A stretch of 64,000 nucleotides of DNA from Bolinopsis microptera (Eukaryota > Ctenophora > Tentaculata > Lobata > Bolinopsidae): assembly GCF_026151205.1 (NCBI RefSeq), contig NC_087083.1:12522944-12586943 (forward strand), given 5' to 3'. Both the position numbers and the translations under genes were made by a program. Positions 1 to 13,900 of this stretch are shown here, one piece after another (position 1 is the stretch's first letter; every line of letters starts with the position of its first letter). The notes below the pieces were generated by a model. It ran no database searches. It had not been told where the DNA came from and saw only the letters and a list, made by a program, of their open reading frames with translations.

Positions 1-10
1 TATGTCCCAG

Positions 11-1390
11 CGAGGACGGAGAACATTCTCGTAGACTCCCTTGGAAGCCAAAAGCCAGACAAGCAGACGTTGAACTGTACCTCAGAACCTGCAGACAGAA
101 GTTTTTAGGGTACCAACTGGAAGGTGATAGTACAACTATGGTGGGGTTACCTGACTCTATACAGGAGGGGGTGAAGATCCTTCAGCAGCATTTGTATGTT
201 AGTCATGGTGATCTGGCAATGAGACATGAGGAGAAAATGTGCAATACTCCTAAGAGGAATAGAAAAATATTGTTTTTCCACCCTCCAGCGGAAGATCTCT
301 ACAGAGCAATGCTACCTAAAATGGAGGATTATATAATTGCTCTGTTAAAAGTTCTGTTAGCTTCCGCTAGTACCCCTCTATCATAGCTAAAAAAAAAGGT
401 GGCAATCTCATAAAACGTTTTTAGTGTTTGTTTTGCCAGAAGATCCAAACCCGATCGAGCCACAAAGACTCCAAAAGGATCTGAACCGACACAAGGAAAT
501 CATCACCAAAGCGGTTTCTGCATCTTTGCTACTCCTTCTTAAACATTTCCGGTTAAACCACGTGTATCAGTTTGAGTTTATCAGCCAGTGCATGTTTTAC
601 GCTAATTGCATTCCACTGGTCCTTAAATTCCTCAACCAGGACATGAACATGTATGTTACTGCTGACAATTCTATCCCTAGTTTGGTTTTCCCTAACTCTG
701 TTTATTTCTTTCATACACCTCCAAATTGGGATTTACTATTATTGAACCCCACGACACCTTGCCAGATGATATCTCACCAAAGGGTATGTGTTGGAGAAAC
801 CTATTTTCGACAGTCAACATGCTAAGAATCATCCAGAAACTAACTAAATGGCGTCCTCCTAGAACCATGATGCTGAATGTATTCAAATCTCCGCCAATTC
901 TGAAGAAAACCTTGAAAATATCACACTGGCTTGTCCATCTCTACGTCTTGAAACTCTTCAAACTGCAAGCAAAATATCTCGGTAAAAACTGGCGAAAAGC
1001 CAACATGAAGATCCTCAGTTCAATCTACCAACACGTTCGACACAGACTCCTCGACGACTGGGCCTACGGTAGTGACCTAGACACCCGACAATGGGAGGCA
1101 CCCACTGATGACAAGATGAATTCACCTGCACAATGTACCATGCTATGTGGTACCGTGACCTGCTCCCTGATACATCACAACTCCCTGATCTACCAAGTCA
1201 TATTGATGACGAGAGTACAACGGATGATGTTCAGAAGTTTATTGATGATTGCCAGGTTGAGCTGCCCAAGGACTTTGAGAGTAATTATAAGGTTTGGTTA
1301 GAAAGAGAGGTTTATGATAAGGAACATGATTGGGATGCTATGTTGGATCGGTTTAATTATAACTTTAATTGTGATGATTCTAGTACTTGA
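11..1390 (+). CDS. STRIP1: STRIP1/2 (FAM40) striatin-interacting protein, C-terminal exons
   Basis: STRIP proteins are scaffold subunits of the STRIPAK phosphatase-kinase complex and act on cell shape, Hippo signalling and the cytoskeleton. Only the 3' part is present and the gene begins outside the window. Inferred exons are 11-369, 425-699 and 783-1390. The intron of only 55 bp (370-424) is phase 1 and joins LLASA to MFVLPEDP. The second intron is 83 bp and phase 0; a donor at 685 is an alternative to 700. Family landmarks are LLLLLKHFRLNHVYQFEF, CWRNLFSTVN, KLTKWRPPRTMML, LYVLKLFKLQAKYLG, RHRLLDDWAYGSDLD and NYKVWLEREV, in the same order as in animal STRIPs. The last exon changes frame at about 1113-1115, which suggests one missing base (see findings). 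The stop is TGA at 1388. PINCH follows 0.57 kb downstream on the same strand. Confidence 0.9.
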
Positions 1391-1958
1391 ATTTGCCTAT
1401 GTTTTGTTCCCTTGGTTTGTTAAAGTTGTTGGCTGACGCAGACGTCTATGCCCCCTTCTTTAAGAGCGTTCTTTCAGAAACCTGGGTTTTGTGGGGATTT
1501 TTAACCTCTTGTCTTGGATATTTTGTGTTTTTGGTATTTAATATATGCTCCAGCCTAGCTTAGCCTTCTCTAGATATGTGTGAATGACCGTCTTACATGA
1601 TACTAAATTGATAACAGAAGAGGATATCGTTTAAATATTGAATTGACCCTGATGCTCTGATGTGGCCTTTAACCACTATACTATTAAACTGGTTTAAATA
1701 ATTCAAATTTATTGACAGTTAAAATTGTTTTGTGTACTTTTGAGTGAAGTTATTTGTACAATGTACATATTATATTATTTTAGTTTTAATTATCAACGTG
1801 GACAATTTTCATTATATCGACTCACTGTGCTTTTAACTAAAATGATAGATATAATTAAAAGTACATTCCTGATCGCCAACTAAATACTCCCTCCATTTTT
1901 ACAAGATTAATTATCTAGAAATTAGATAAGTAATTAGATAATTAATTAACTCCAAGGT
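1391..1958. other. Intergenic gap STRIP-PINCH
   Basis: AT-rich sequence between the STRIP stop and the PINCH start codon. It should hold the STRIP 3' UTR and the PINCH promoter and 5' UTR. I see no further ORF, RNA gene or clear core promoter motif. Short TAATTA-type runs lie just before the PINCH ATG. Confidence 0.5.
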
Positions 1959-4900
1959 ATGACCTCATATTCTTCGTTATGTGCTATATGCCGTGAAGGG
2001 TTTGCTCCTAATGAGAGTGTTGTGAACGCAAACGGAGTTCACTGGCACCAGGCTTGCTTTGTGTGTGTTCAGGTAAGTTATTAGTTAAGTAATTTAATGA
2101 GTTATTAGTTAATTAATAATAAGTTATTAGTTAAGTAATTTAATGAGTTAATTGATTTAACTGATTTAATTGAGAAGCCGAGTAATTCGTTGGTTGATAC
2201 AGATGGGATTTGAACACTGATGTAAAAGCATGAATTTAAAGTGGGTTATAGGGTTAATCTGTTTAAAATTAGGCCTTGGCCTTGCATAATGATACATAGA
2301 TATTTTCAGTATTTGATGGGTATTAAACATTATGATCCCATAAATTGTCAGTTTAATATAGACTATATAGTAATAGTATTGACATGGAGATCATATCGCC
2401 CTTCGCCATTTATCCAAAAAAATTTCAATTTTCGCCCCGGCGAAGGTTCCCAGAAGCCAATAGTTCAGATTTATCTGACGATTTGACAGACATATGTTAC
2501 GCATATGGTGTAGAAATGTAAATTCGTTCTATATTGTAAGACGCAAGTGCGTGGGCACTGGTCACCGGAATGTGAGAATATCTCGACTTATCGCAAAGGC
2601 ATCCAATTTAAATTTGTCTACTATACGCATTCAGGTGAAAGAATTCATATAAGTTGTACGTTTTAATCTTGAAATTAATGATTTCCCGAAGGGTTCATTT
2701 TCATTAATCAGAAGTCCGTAGAATGCTGCAGGTAGCATTTCACATTTGACATAGCTCTGAAAGATTGAATTGGGGGCTAAGAATTTAAAAGGAATTTAAA
2801 CCCTTGGCCTTGTTGGCTAGGTTATTGATTTAATATATTATTATATAAGTTGGTTAATGTTGGTTAATTAATTTAAAAGTAACATCACCTAGTATCACAA
2901 TATTCCACAGTATGTATCATGTTATATCATGTTATATCATGTTATATCATGTTATATCATGTGTATATTATTTTATTATTTGTTCTATTACCGCAGTGCT
3001 TACAGCCATTTCCAGATGGTCTCTTCTTTGAGCACGAGGGTAGGAAATACTGTCAAGAAGATTACGAGCTCCTCTTCGCTCCCATCTGCTCTGGCTGTGG
3101 ACAGTACATTATAGGTCAGTGTTTAAAAGTACATTATAGGTCAGTGTTTAAAAGTACATCATAGGTCAGTGTTTAAAAGTACATTATAGGTCAGTGTTTA
3201 AAAGTACATCATAGGTCAGTGTTTAAAAGTACATTATAGGTCAGTGTTTAAAAGTACATCATAGGTCAGTGTTTAAAAGTACATTATAGGTCAGTGTTTA
3301 AAAGTACATTATAGGTCAGTGTTTAAAAGTACATTATAGGTCAGTGTTTAAAAGTACATTATAGGTCAGTGTTTAAAAGTACATTATAGGTCAGTGTTTA
3401 AAAGTACATCATAGGTCAGTGTTTAAAAGTACATTATAGGTCAGTGTTTAAAAGTACATTATAGGTCAGTGTTTAAAAGTACATCATAGGTCAGTGTTTA
3501 AAAGTACATTATAGGTCAGTGTTTAAAAGTACATTATAGGTCAGTGTTTAAAAGTACATTATAGGTCAGTGTTTAAAAGTACATTATAGGTCAGTGTTTA
3601 AAAGTACATCATAGGTCAGTGTTTAAAAGTACATTATAGGTCAGTGTTTAAAAGTACATTATAGGTCAGTGTTTAAAAGTACATTATAGGTCAGTGTTTA
3701 AAAGTACATTATAGGTCAGTGTTTAAAAGTACATCATAGGTCAGTGTTTAAAAGTACATTATAGGTCAGTGTTTAAAAGTACATTATAGGTCAGTGTTTA
3801 AAAGTACATTATAGGTCAGTGTTTAAAAGTACATCATAGGTCAGTGTTTAAAAGTACATTATAGGTCAGTGTTTAAAAGTACATTATAGGTCAGTGTTTA
3901 AAAGTACATTATAGGTCAGTGTTTAAAAGTACATTATAGGTCAGTGTTTAAAAGTACATTATAGGTCAGTGTTTAAAAGTACATTATAGGTCAGTGTTTA
4001 AAAGTACATTATAGGTCAGTGTTTAAAAGTACATTATAGGCCTAGGTCAGTGTTTAAAAGTACATTATAGGTCAGTGTTTAAAAGATCGTTCACATATTA
4101 CGTAAACACATTTTGGCAATTTTTAACCCCCCCTCCTCCTCTGAAATCAGTTTTGCGCATAGCTATTATGTTAAAATTACACTAGAACCCCCGCCCCCCC
4201 CCCTCCCCCCGGCCCCCTCCTTGGTGAATACGACCCCTTACTTAGTTTACTAGACATCTTACTTTGCAGGGGGTTGTTGAGTCGTTGACCCTGAGCGCTC
4301 ACTGGTACCTGCAAAGCCCATTTTTGATTTGTTGCCTATCAATTCCAATTTATGTCCAAAACCAAACTTGTGGGTGGTACACTTGGAAATACTTATCTTC
4401 TGAGTTCGTAAATAGAATTTCATTACAATATAACTAAAAATGGCTGAGCTATGAGCTTATCTGGTTATAAGTTTACTCTCCAAGTGGTTGATAATTTTTT
4501 ACCTTCAATAGCTTCAATACTAATAGCTTAAAATGTTTCAAACGAGAGTTGCTTCTGCTTTGCTGTAAACTGTGTTGTGTCTTTTACCGTATCAGAGCAT
4601 TATATAATGTAATATTATTATATAATTTAATATTATTATATAATGTAATATTATTATATAATGTAATAATCGTTACGTTAAGCTGAGAGAAGAACTAGAT
4701 TGGCCCGTATTCATATTATATTTTACAGTAGTAAACTATAGTATTATCATTATAGTTGTATTACAGGATTATTCTATTATACCTTTATACGTCACGTGGT
4801 CCTGACGTCACGACCCACGTGGGTGTGACATCACGTGGGTGTGACGTCACGAGGGTGTGACGTCACGTGGGTGTGGTCCTTGACGTAAGTCATGTTGACA

Positions 4901-7900
4901 GGGCCAATAACGTCAGGCGCTTCTGTGTTCAGTTATTATGATATTTAACGTTGTTCAATACAATTGTTAGTTTTCAGTCGATTAATGGGGTGTTTAACAG
5001 TGATTTACTATTGGGCTGGTGTTGTCATTGTTGTGTGGTGTTGTCATTGTTGTACGTGACTTGTCATTACGTGACTTGTCATTGATTTTAGTGCAGCGCG
5101 ATGAGAGAGGCCGGGAGGGGGGAGGGATTGGGGCCGGGGGGCAACTTACGGTAAGTAAGCTGCTGGTAAGTAACTTTGCAGCATAATGCTGCAAAGTGAA
5201 AGTGCAAACTGAACTTAAAGCTTCTTCCTCCCGCAGATAACACGTTTAATTATCACTTATTATCAGTAAAAACAAATTGTGAATAAATGTAATAGTTTAC
5301 TAATTTCCATCAAGTTTATTGTGAATAAAGTTAATGAGATCATGTTATTATAATACTATTAATATTAAGTAAGTTATTAACAAATATTACAACTTAGTTT
5401 AGTCAAAAAGTTATCAATAAGTGAATAGTAGTTACGATGCTAGTACGTAAGCTGCCATATCGCTGATAACGTTACACGAACTTTGGTTTGTTACACAGCT
5501 ACTAACAATATTATATACATTACACGGAGTGTTATCGGTAGTACACAAATCACTGTAATATGGTATTAGTAATAAAGTTGGGATATATTGTAATGTTATG
5601 CGGTATTAGTAATAAAGTTGGGATATATTGTAATAGGAGTGGTGATATTTTATTAATATTGCTGACATTTTATTAATATTACTGATGTTTTACTAATATT
5701 ACTGATATATTATTAATATTATTAATATTACTGATATATTATTAATATTATGAATATTACTGTGGTACGACTTCTTTAACCAAACAGTCGCTGTGAAACA
5801 CGGTGTTATTTTGTTCTTCACTCATCATTAGTCATGAGATATGACAGTGAGACAGTGATACAGTGTTGTGACAGTGCAAGTGTGATGTGACAGTGTGTTG
5901 TGACAGTGCAAGTGTGTTGTGACAGTGTGTTGTGACAGTGCAAGTGTGATGTGGCAGTGCGATGTGACAGTGCGATGTGACAGTGCGATGTGACAGTGTG
6001 ATGTGACAGTGTGATGTGACAGTGTGATGTGACAGTGCAAGTGTGATGTGACAGTGCGATGTGACAGTGCAAGTGTGATGTGACAGTGCGATGTGACAGT
6101 GCGATGTGACAGTGTGTGATGACACTGTGACGAAGAAGAGTGGCTACCCCGGCCCTCTGAATATGCAGCTCTGTTTATTTTGTGATACCACCAGCTCCAA
6201 AAAAAAGTAGAGCAATCAATGGCGAAGAATGTACATGTATTGTAGATAAGAGGTGGTAAAATGTTAGAATAAGAGATCCCTAAAACTGAAAGTTTATTTT
6301 TTGCATTGCATGAACTCAGTCAGTATTAAATGTACTGATCACAAATTCGAATTCTTATATTTTGCTAATCACATTATCGCACAGGTAGAATTTTCACGCA
6401 CAAGAATTCCAAGTGGCATCCTAAATGTTTCACATGTTACATTTGTGGGGACGAACTCAACGGTGGCTTCGTCAAATACCAGGTACAGCTCTCTGATTGG
6501 TCAGTTTGTGTCATGTGACTTAAAATATCAAGTTTATAATTGGTTAGTTTGTGTCATGTGACTAAAACACATGTAATTTCCGGATCGGAACGTATTGTTT
6601 ATTAGTCGCATTTTTTAGAAGATAATAATATTATGTAGTTAGTTATTTGTCGCAACAACGTGATTGTCATAAATTACGAACATTCAACACTTGAATGCAA
6701 CTCACTGATTCGATAGTTTGTTATATTTTACTTGAATGTAGCTGCCTAATTGGATAATGGATATTGTGTGAATAATCAAACAATTTAGTCATAAATTGAT
6801 CAAACTGCACTGTTTGACAAAACTGTTTTTATTTGTCACATGGCTCTACAATTTCCAATCTTTATTATATTATATAATAATAATATTATATTATTACATC
6901 TACTCATACTTTTAAATGTAACATGTATTTAAGATATAATGTATAAAATATGCAAAATATGTTAAACATGTTGAACAAGTGAAACTTATTAAATATATGA
7001 ATTATATTCAAACATTGCAGGGTAACCCCACGTGTAAGCCGTGTGCGGCTCGAGCACGTGCTGCAGCAGACAGCAAGTATTTATGCGCGCGGTGTAACCA
7101 CATCATAGATACAGACCATCTCACTTTCAAGGTAAGTTACTTTATTGTAGTAATATAAAGGAACGATAATTTCTGTGACCACTGAGTTTGTCAACTGATA
7201 GGTTATCCTGTGTTAAAAGTAATTATTCGTTATAAAATATGTTACAATAAGCTAGGTGCCATTTTAATATTGTTTTATAATCAAACGCAATGAAACTTTC
7301 GGACCACGATGTATGGGGACGTGGACTTGCCACCTAATGGCAACATTTATATATCGACTCTGTTACATTTGAATAACGGATTAATAATTTGACCAAAACC
7401 CATAATCATGGGTAGAGTGGACCGCTGCCAGTGTTTCTCTTTCCCAAACAAAAGGAAATTATCATTATCGGTATCATTTTGCATTTGCGGACGGTTATTC
7501 AAATTAATATCATTTCATTTTGTTTGGGAAAGAGAAACACTGGCAGCGGTCCACTCTAACCATGATTATAGGTTTTGGTCAAATATCATCTCTTTTTGAT
7601 TATAATTTCAGGGTACTTTACAAAGTCGAAATGTAAACTCATAACTTCATTAATAAGGAGGTAATTTCAATGATTTCGAAATTTTACCTTTGAAAACATT
7701 TCTTTGTGTTTAAGTAAGCATATGTGTCGATCATTGACTGAATATGCCACTTTATATTCATTCAAGTTAGCATTAAATTCAAATATAATGCCATTTAACT
7801 GTCGTGGGAAAGCAAAATTTGTTCGAAATCACGAATGAGCAAAATTCTCACCTTTCGCACGTGCAAATTTTGAGTGGACGTTGCGTGCGCAAACAATATT

Positions 7901-10900
7901 GAATCACCGTAAATGCCTGAAAAACAGTGAACTTCACTGTTTTTCAGGCATTTACGGTGATTCAATATTGTGAAGGAGGTATAATAGTATAGGGGGTAAA
8001 TAGTATAGTGACTATAATGTCAACGGTCATGCTTGCCAGCACTGTGACCTGTTATAATATTTTGAATATTTCAAATATTTACCGATAAAGTGCTGTAAAC
8101 ATTTTTACTTCATTTATTTAACTCCTTACACTCCCACAGGGTGAACCGTACCACCCTCACCATTTCGATTGTTTCGACTGTCACCGGCCTCTGACTCACC
8201 GGGCTAAAGAACTCCATTCTCATCTCTTCTGCTTACCCTGTTACGACACTAAGGAGATCAGGTGATTAAATGCGAGCTCTGATTGGTTTGTTCTTGTCAC
8301 GTGTCTAGAATTAAGCAACAATTAGATACAGGATAATCACTGTCACTTCTCTAGCATTTATCTAGTTTAGTAGTTTGTAAAATCACGTACAAAACTTATA
8401 TAATAAGGTGGTAACTGGTAATCTGATACCCTTCGAAGTCCAGTTACTCAATTTCCATTTAATTCATTAATTTTTCTATTTCGGTCTGAAAACCTCGCCA
8501 CCAAAAAATAACACCACTTTTAAAACATGACTTCTACCGTACTAATACCAGGCTCTAATATCTTTATATGTTTGGAATATAGCTTTATATTATAATAAAT
8601 AATAATAAATACAACATTTATAAACCGCCTAACAGCCCAGTTCCACGGCTCAGTTATGCGACCAGATTTGACACAAAACTCCGCGAAAAGAGTTTTGAAA
8701 GGCAAAACTCCGCGAAGGCAGTTTTGTTTACAATGTACGTTCCCACGGTTGGTATTTTTGCACGCAGATTTGCGCGCGCACGTGGGCGCATTATAATGTT
8801 TACATTGTAAACAAAACTGCTTTCACGGAGTTTTGGGTCATATCAAAAATATTTCTCCGTGCGGAGAAATATTTTTGAATTTCATTTCCTGTCGCAAAAA
8901 TGTGAGAAAAAATGTGAGCAAATCTGGTTGCAAAACTGAGCCGTGGAACTGCAGGGTAATTCCGGTAATAGCTAAATCATATAACTCGATATATAATTTA
9001 ATCCTGGAGATAAACTCCAGTGCTTTCTAAAGCGGCTCTTACATTAACTGAGCTTAGTTTATGACTTGGTCAGTCTCCTAAGTGTACTCTAGATGTCTCC
9101 TAAGTGTACTCTAGATGTCTCCTAAGTGTACTCTAGATGTCTCCCAAGTGTACTCTAGATGTCTCCTAAGTGTAATCTAGATGTCTCCTAAGTGTACTCT
9201 AGATGTCTCCTAAGTGTAATCTAGATGTCTCCTAAGTGTACTCTAGATGTCTCCCAAGTGTACTCTAGATGTCTCCTAAGTGTAATCTAGATGTCTCCTA
9301 AGTGTACTCTAGATGTCTCCTAAGTGTAATCTAGATGTCTCCTAAGTGTACTCTAGATGTCTCCTAAGAGCCTCTTAGGTGTCTCCTAGTGTACTCTAGA
9401 TGTCTCCTAAGTGTACTCTAGATGTCTCCTAAGTGTACTCTAGATGTCTCCTAAGTGCCTCTCAGGTGTCTCCTAAGTGTACTCTAGATGTCTCCTAAGT
9501 GTACTCTAGATGTCTCCTAAGTGTACTCTAGATGTCTCCTAAGTGTACTCTAGATGTCTCCTAAGTGTACTCTAGATGTCTCCTAAGTGTACTCTAGATG
9601 TCTCCTAAGTGTACTCTAGATGTCTCCTAAGTGTACTCTAGATGTCTCCTAAGTGTACTCTAGATGTCTCCTAAGAGCCTCTTAGGTGTCTCCTAGTGGA
9701 CTCCAGTAAGATGTTATTATATAAAAAGTGTGTACTCCTACAAACCACACTATTTTAATAAGCCTACATCCGGCCAAATACACCCACTTCTGTTGAGTTT
9801 TACTCGTACATTTATTATATGTTTACCTCAACCAACACTCCAACAACCAATGAAAACCAAGGTCTTCGCCACGTGGTGATTTCAACCAACCAAAAGTGGG
9901 GATTCAATCACGTAACAGATCGAGCCTATGAAACAGTTGAACTATGTTTGTCTACACTTCGTCTTCCTATTAACAGCATCAAACTAACTTACATACACTT
10001 AAACACTATGATGTTTGGGAAAAACGATTCCCACGATTGAGGGCGTAGACCTGGCCGCTAAACCTACTGTACTTACTTAACCTACAGTACTTACTAAGCT
10101 AAACCTACAGTACTTACTAAGCTAAACCTACAGTTCTTACTAAGCTAAACCTACAGTACTTACTAAGCTAAACCTACAGTACTTACTAAGCTAAACCTAC
10201 AGTACTTGCTAAGCTAAACCTACAGTACTTGCTAAGCTAAACCTACAGTTCTTACTAAGCTAAACCTACAGTTCTTACTAAGCTAAACCTACAGTACTTA
10301 CTAAGCTAAACCTACAGTACTTACTAAGCTAAACCTACAGTACTTGCTAAGCTAAACCTACAGTACTTGCTAAGCTAAACCTACAGTACTTACTAAGCTA
10401 AACCTACAGTACTTACTAAGCTAAACCTACAGTACTTACTAAGCTAAACCTACAGTACTTACTAAGCTAAACCTACAGTACTTACCAAGCTAAACCTACA
10501 GTACTTACTAAGCTAAACCTACAGTACTTGCTAAGCTAAACCTACAGTACTTACTAAGCTAAACCTACAGTACTTACTAAGCTAAACCTACAGTACTTAC
10601 TAAGCTAAACCTACAGTACTTACTAAGCTAAACCTACAGTACTTGCTAAGCTAAACCTACAGTACTTACTAAGCTAAACCTACAGTACTTACTAAGCTAA
10701 ACCTACAGTACTTACTAAGTAATGGGAGGAGGGTGCAAATATTCAAGTTACATTACCAGACACCGTGTCACCCTGTCACGTGTCACGTGTCACGTGTCAG
10801 TATGACCACACAACTGCAGACATCCACGACAAAATCATTGGTTCTCGTAGCAGCCGAAACCTGTCATCTTACTCTGATTGGCAGTAAAATGATTTGGGAA

Positions 10901-13900
10901 GTCTTTAGCAGCATTGTCCTTCTTCACAGTGTATTCAGTGGTACCAGCATGCGAGAAAATATGAGACTATATTATATAGTCTGATCACGTGACTAAATAT
11001 ATAGACTATGTAGTCTGATCACGTGCTGGTTGTACTGTAATTGGTTAATCAGCGATCATGTGGTGTAATTACCGGCTTTTGGTTGGTCTATAATATGATT
11101 GACCGGGTTGACTGTTGACGCTCAAATATGCAGCATATCTAAATTAAGACTGTTAAACTGATAGTAATACAGGTATCGAACGATTCTGTTAACGTTTTAA
11201 ATGAGTGGAGAAATTTAATGTAACTGATTAACTAATTAATAAATTAAATTTAACTGACGTTTCTTGATAAAATTTATCGGCTTGATACGATGCTAGTGAA
11301 CATGTTCTATTTCAAATGTTCAATCTAAATATATAATTTTAATTAATTCCTATCTGACATATTAATATTACCTGATATTTTAATATTATAATGATTAAAG
11401 GTCAGCAAAGTCTATGACGTACGAGACATGATTTGATTTTATATAAAAAGTTAAGTTAGCACTCAAACACTTTCTACGCTGAAATAACGCTGAATAAGGT
11501 GCTTCTCAGCTATATGATTGGTTAGTCTAAACCACATGACTAGAATACAGCTTTCTGATTGGTTAGTCTAAACCACGTGACTAGAATACAGCTCTCTGAT
11601 TGGTTAGTTTAAACCACATGATCAAAATACAGCTCTCTGATTGGTTAGTTTAAACCACGTGACCAGAATACAGCTCTCTGATTAGATATACCCTGCAAAG
11701 CACACAGTACACGAAAAGCTCACAACATAATACGGAATATACATGTGCTTCTCAGCTGTCATCACTCATCACTCCGTCTCTCTCTTTGAAGCATTGGGAG
11801 AGTTGTATAGTGTGTATAGTGTGTTGTCACGCTGCGGTGCAACTCTTACAACTGGTGTTAATGTACGCGCTTTTTGCACGTGTAAGTGTGTGATTTTTGC
11901 ACGTGCACACTTACAAGTGCAGTGTGTGTGTGTGTGTGTGTTTGTCGATGTGCGGTAAATAGTTGTACACTTCTCAGTGCTGTGAAATGTAGCTAACACA
12001 ATATTACTTAAATCTGTTGTGTTTCAGTAAATAATAAATCCAGTAATTAACAGTTAATTTACTCAACTTTCCCCTGTACTTGATTCAGTCGAGTGATTAC
12101 ATGCGCTTGAACAGAACACCTCACATTATATTATACCTTGTGTACTTCTTGCTGTTATAAATGAAGATTATATGAATTCTATTTATAACTGCACTGAGCT
12201 GCTGCTGAGTATATATATATACTAGCTGTACTGCAGAGATGCAGAGTGTATCGTGTACATTTACTCAAGGTTCATAATCAGTATTTCCCGCAGTCAGACA
12301 ACGAATGAGTTTCAAAAAGCTTCAATTAAATCTTTACAGAATATTTACGTTTATCATCAGTAACTAATAAACTATAAAGATAAGATGAGTACTCCAATAG
12401 ATTAAATTTACTCTAGGTTTACTGTAGATTATAGAGTACTGTACTCTATTATAGAGTACAGTACTCTATAATAGAGTACTGTACTCTATTATAGAGTACT
12501 GTACTCTATTATAGAGTACTGTACTCTATTATAGAGTACTGTACTCTATTATAGAGTACTGTACTCTATTATAGAGTACTGTACTCTATTATAGAGTACT
12601 GTACTCTATTATAGAGTACTGTACTCTATTATAGAGTACTGTACTCTATTATAGAGTACTGTACTAGTGAGTAGTGTGAACTGTGATGGTACCTTGCACG
12701 TTTTACTTATGAAGCAATTATCCATATTATAATGTTGTCAGGAACGAATTATTGAATGTCGGGAATGTCTCCCAGAACTTAAATAATTTCATTTATAGTT
12801 TCCTTGTAAACCTGTCACATCTGAAATAGAAACCTGCACCAAAATCACCTTCAAATAATCTACGTTCATGAATATCGAAAAATAAAGCAAACTGCAATAT
12901 ATAATAATATAGATTTAAATTTAGTTTAATTTGAATTTTAAATATAGATATATATCTCACTTGAATGTAATAAATGTTAGAATTTATTTATTTATTTTTA
13001 TATTCAAACTTTGAAATTATGTATATTTATAACCATTATTAACAGTATAATGCCTCAGTGTATGTGCAGCCTGTAAGAAGCCTATTGAAGGGCGTGCTGT
13101 TTCTGCTATTGAAAAGAAGTGGCACCCTGAGCATTTTGTCTGCGCTCACTGTGAAAAACCGTTCGCTGGAGAGAGGTTCTACGAAAACAAGGGTGAGTGT
13201 TCTGGTTACTGGTAACTGGTAACTGGTTACTGGTTACTGGTTACTGGTTACTGGTTACTGGTTACTGGTTACTGGTTACTGGTTACTGGTTACTGGTTAC
13301 TGGTTACTGGTTACTGGTTACTGGTTACTGTACTTGTTTTGGTTTAAGAACTGCTTAAAGTGTTACATATTATATAATATATTATTCATTAGTAAGATCT
13401 GAGGCATTCATAGCTAAAATTTGACTAAACCAAAAACTAAATACTTAATTAGCTAATTAAACTATTGCAGGGATGGCGTATTGTGAGCCTCACTACAAAA
13501 AACTGTTCGGTGATCCATGCTTTTACTGTTGTCAGAGTACACATAACGCTGCTGAGGTAAACAAATATTAATTATCTAATTGTAAATAATCTTAAATAAT
13601 AATCTCAGAATAATCTCAGAATAATCTTATAGACTGTCGCAAAACCTGCAACATTTACCGATAAATTGAGTTGCATATTACGGGTTATCATATTAAATTT
13701 AAATAGAGACTTTTTTGGAGATTTTCCTTCCACAAAGTTGTTGGCATTTAAAGATTTCAACTTGTCATCAAGAAATGTGCTCTTTAAAGTATAAATAACT
13801 TAAGTATTTATAAATTTATAAATAACTCTGAAGTTAAACTATAAATAACTCTGAATTTGTTGATCGCCAAAATGAGAATACTGTTATCAGCTGTTTGGTT

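Noticed and set aside
5818..6125. Three overlapping His/Ser/Thr-rich minus-strand ORFs
   Set aside because: Translations of the GTGACAGTG minisatellite in every frame, inside a PINCH intron.
3100..10722. CRISPR-like regular repeats
   Set aside because: Units are contiguous with no unique spacers, in an animal gene's introns; they are minisatellites.
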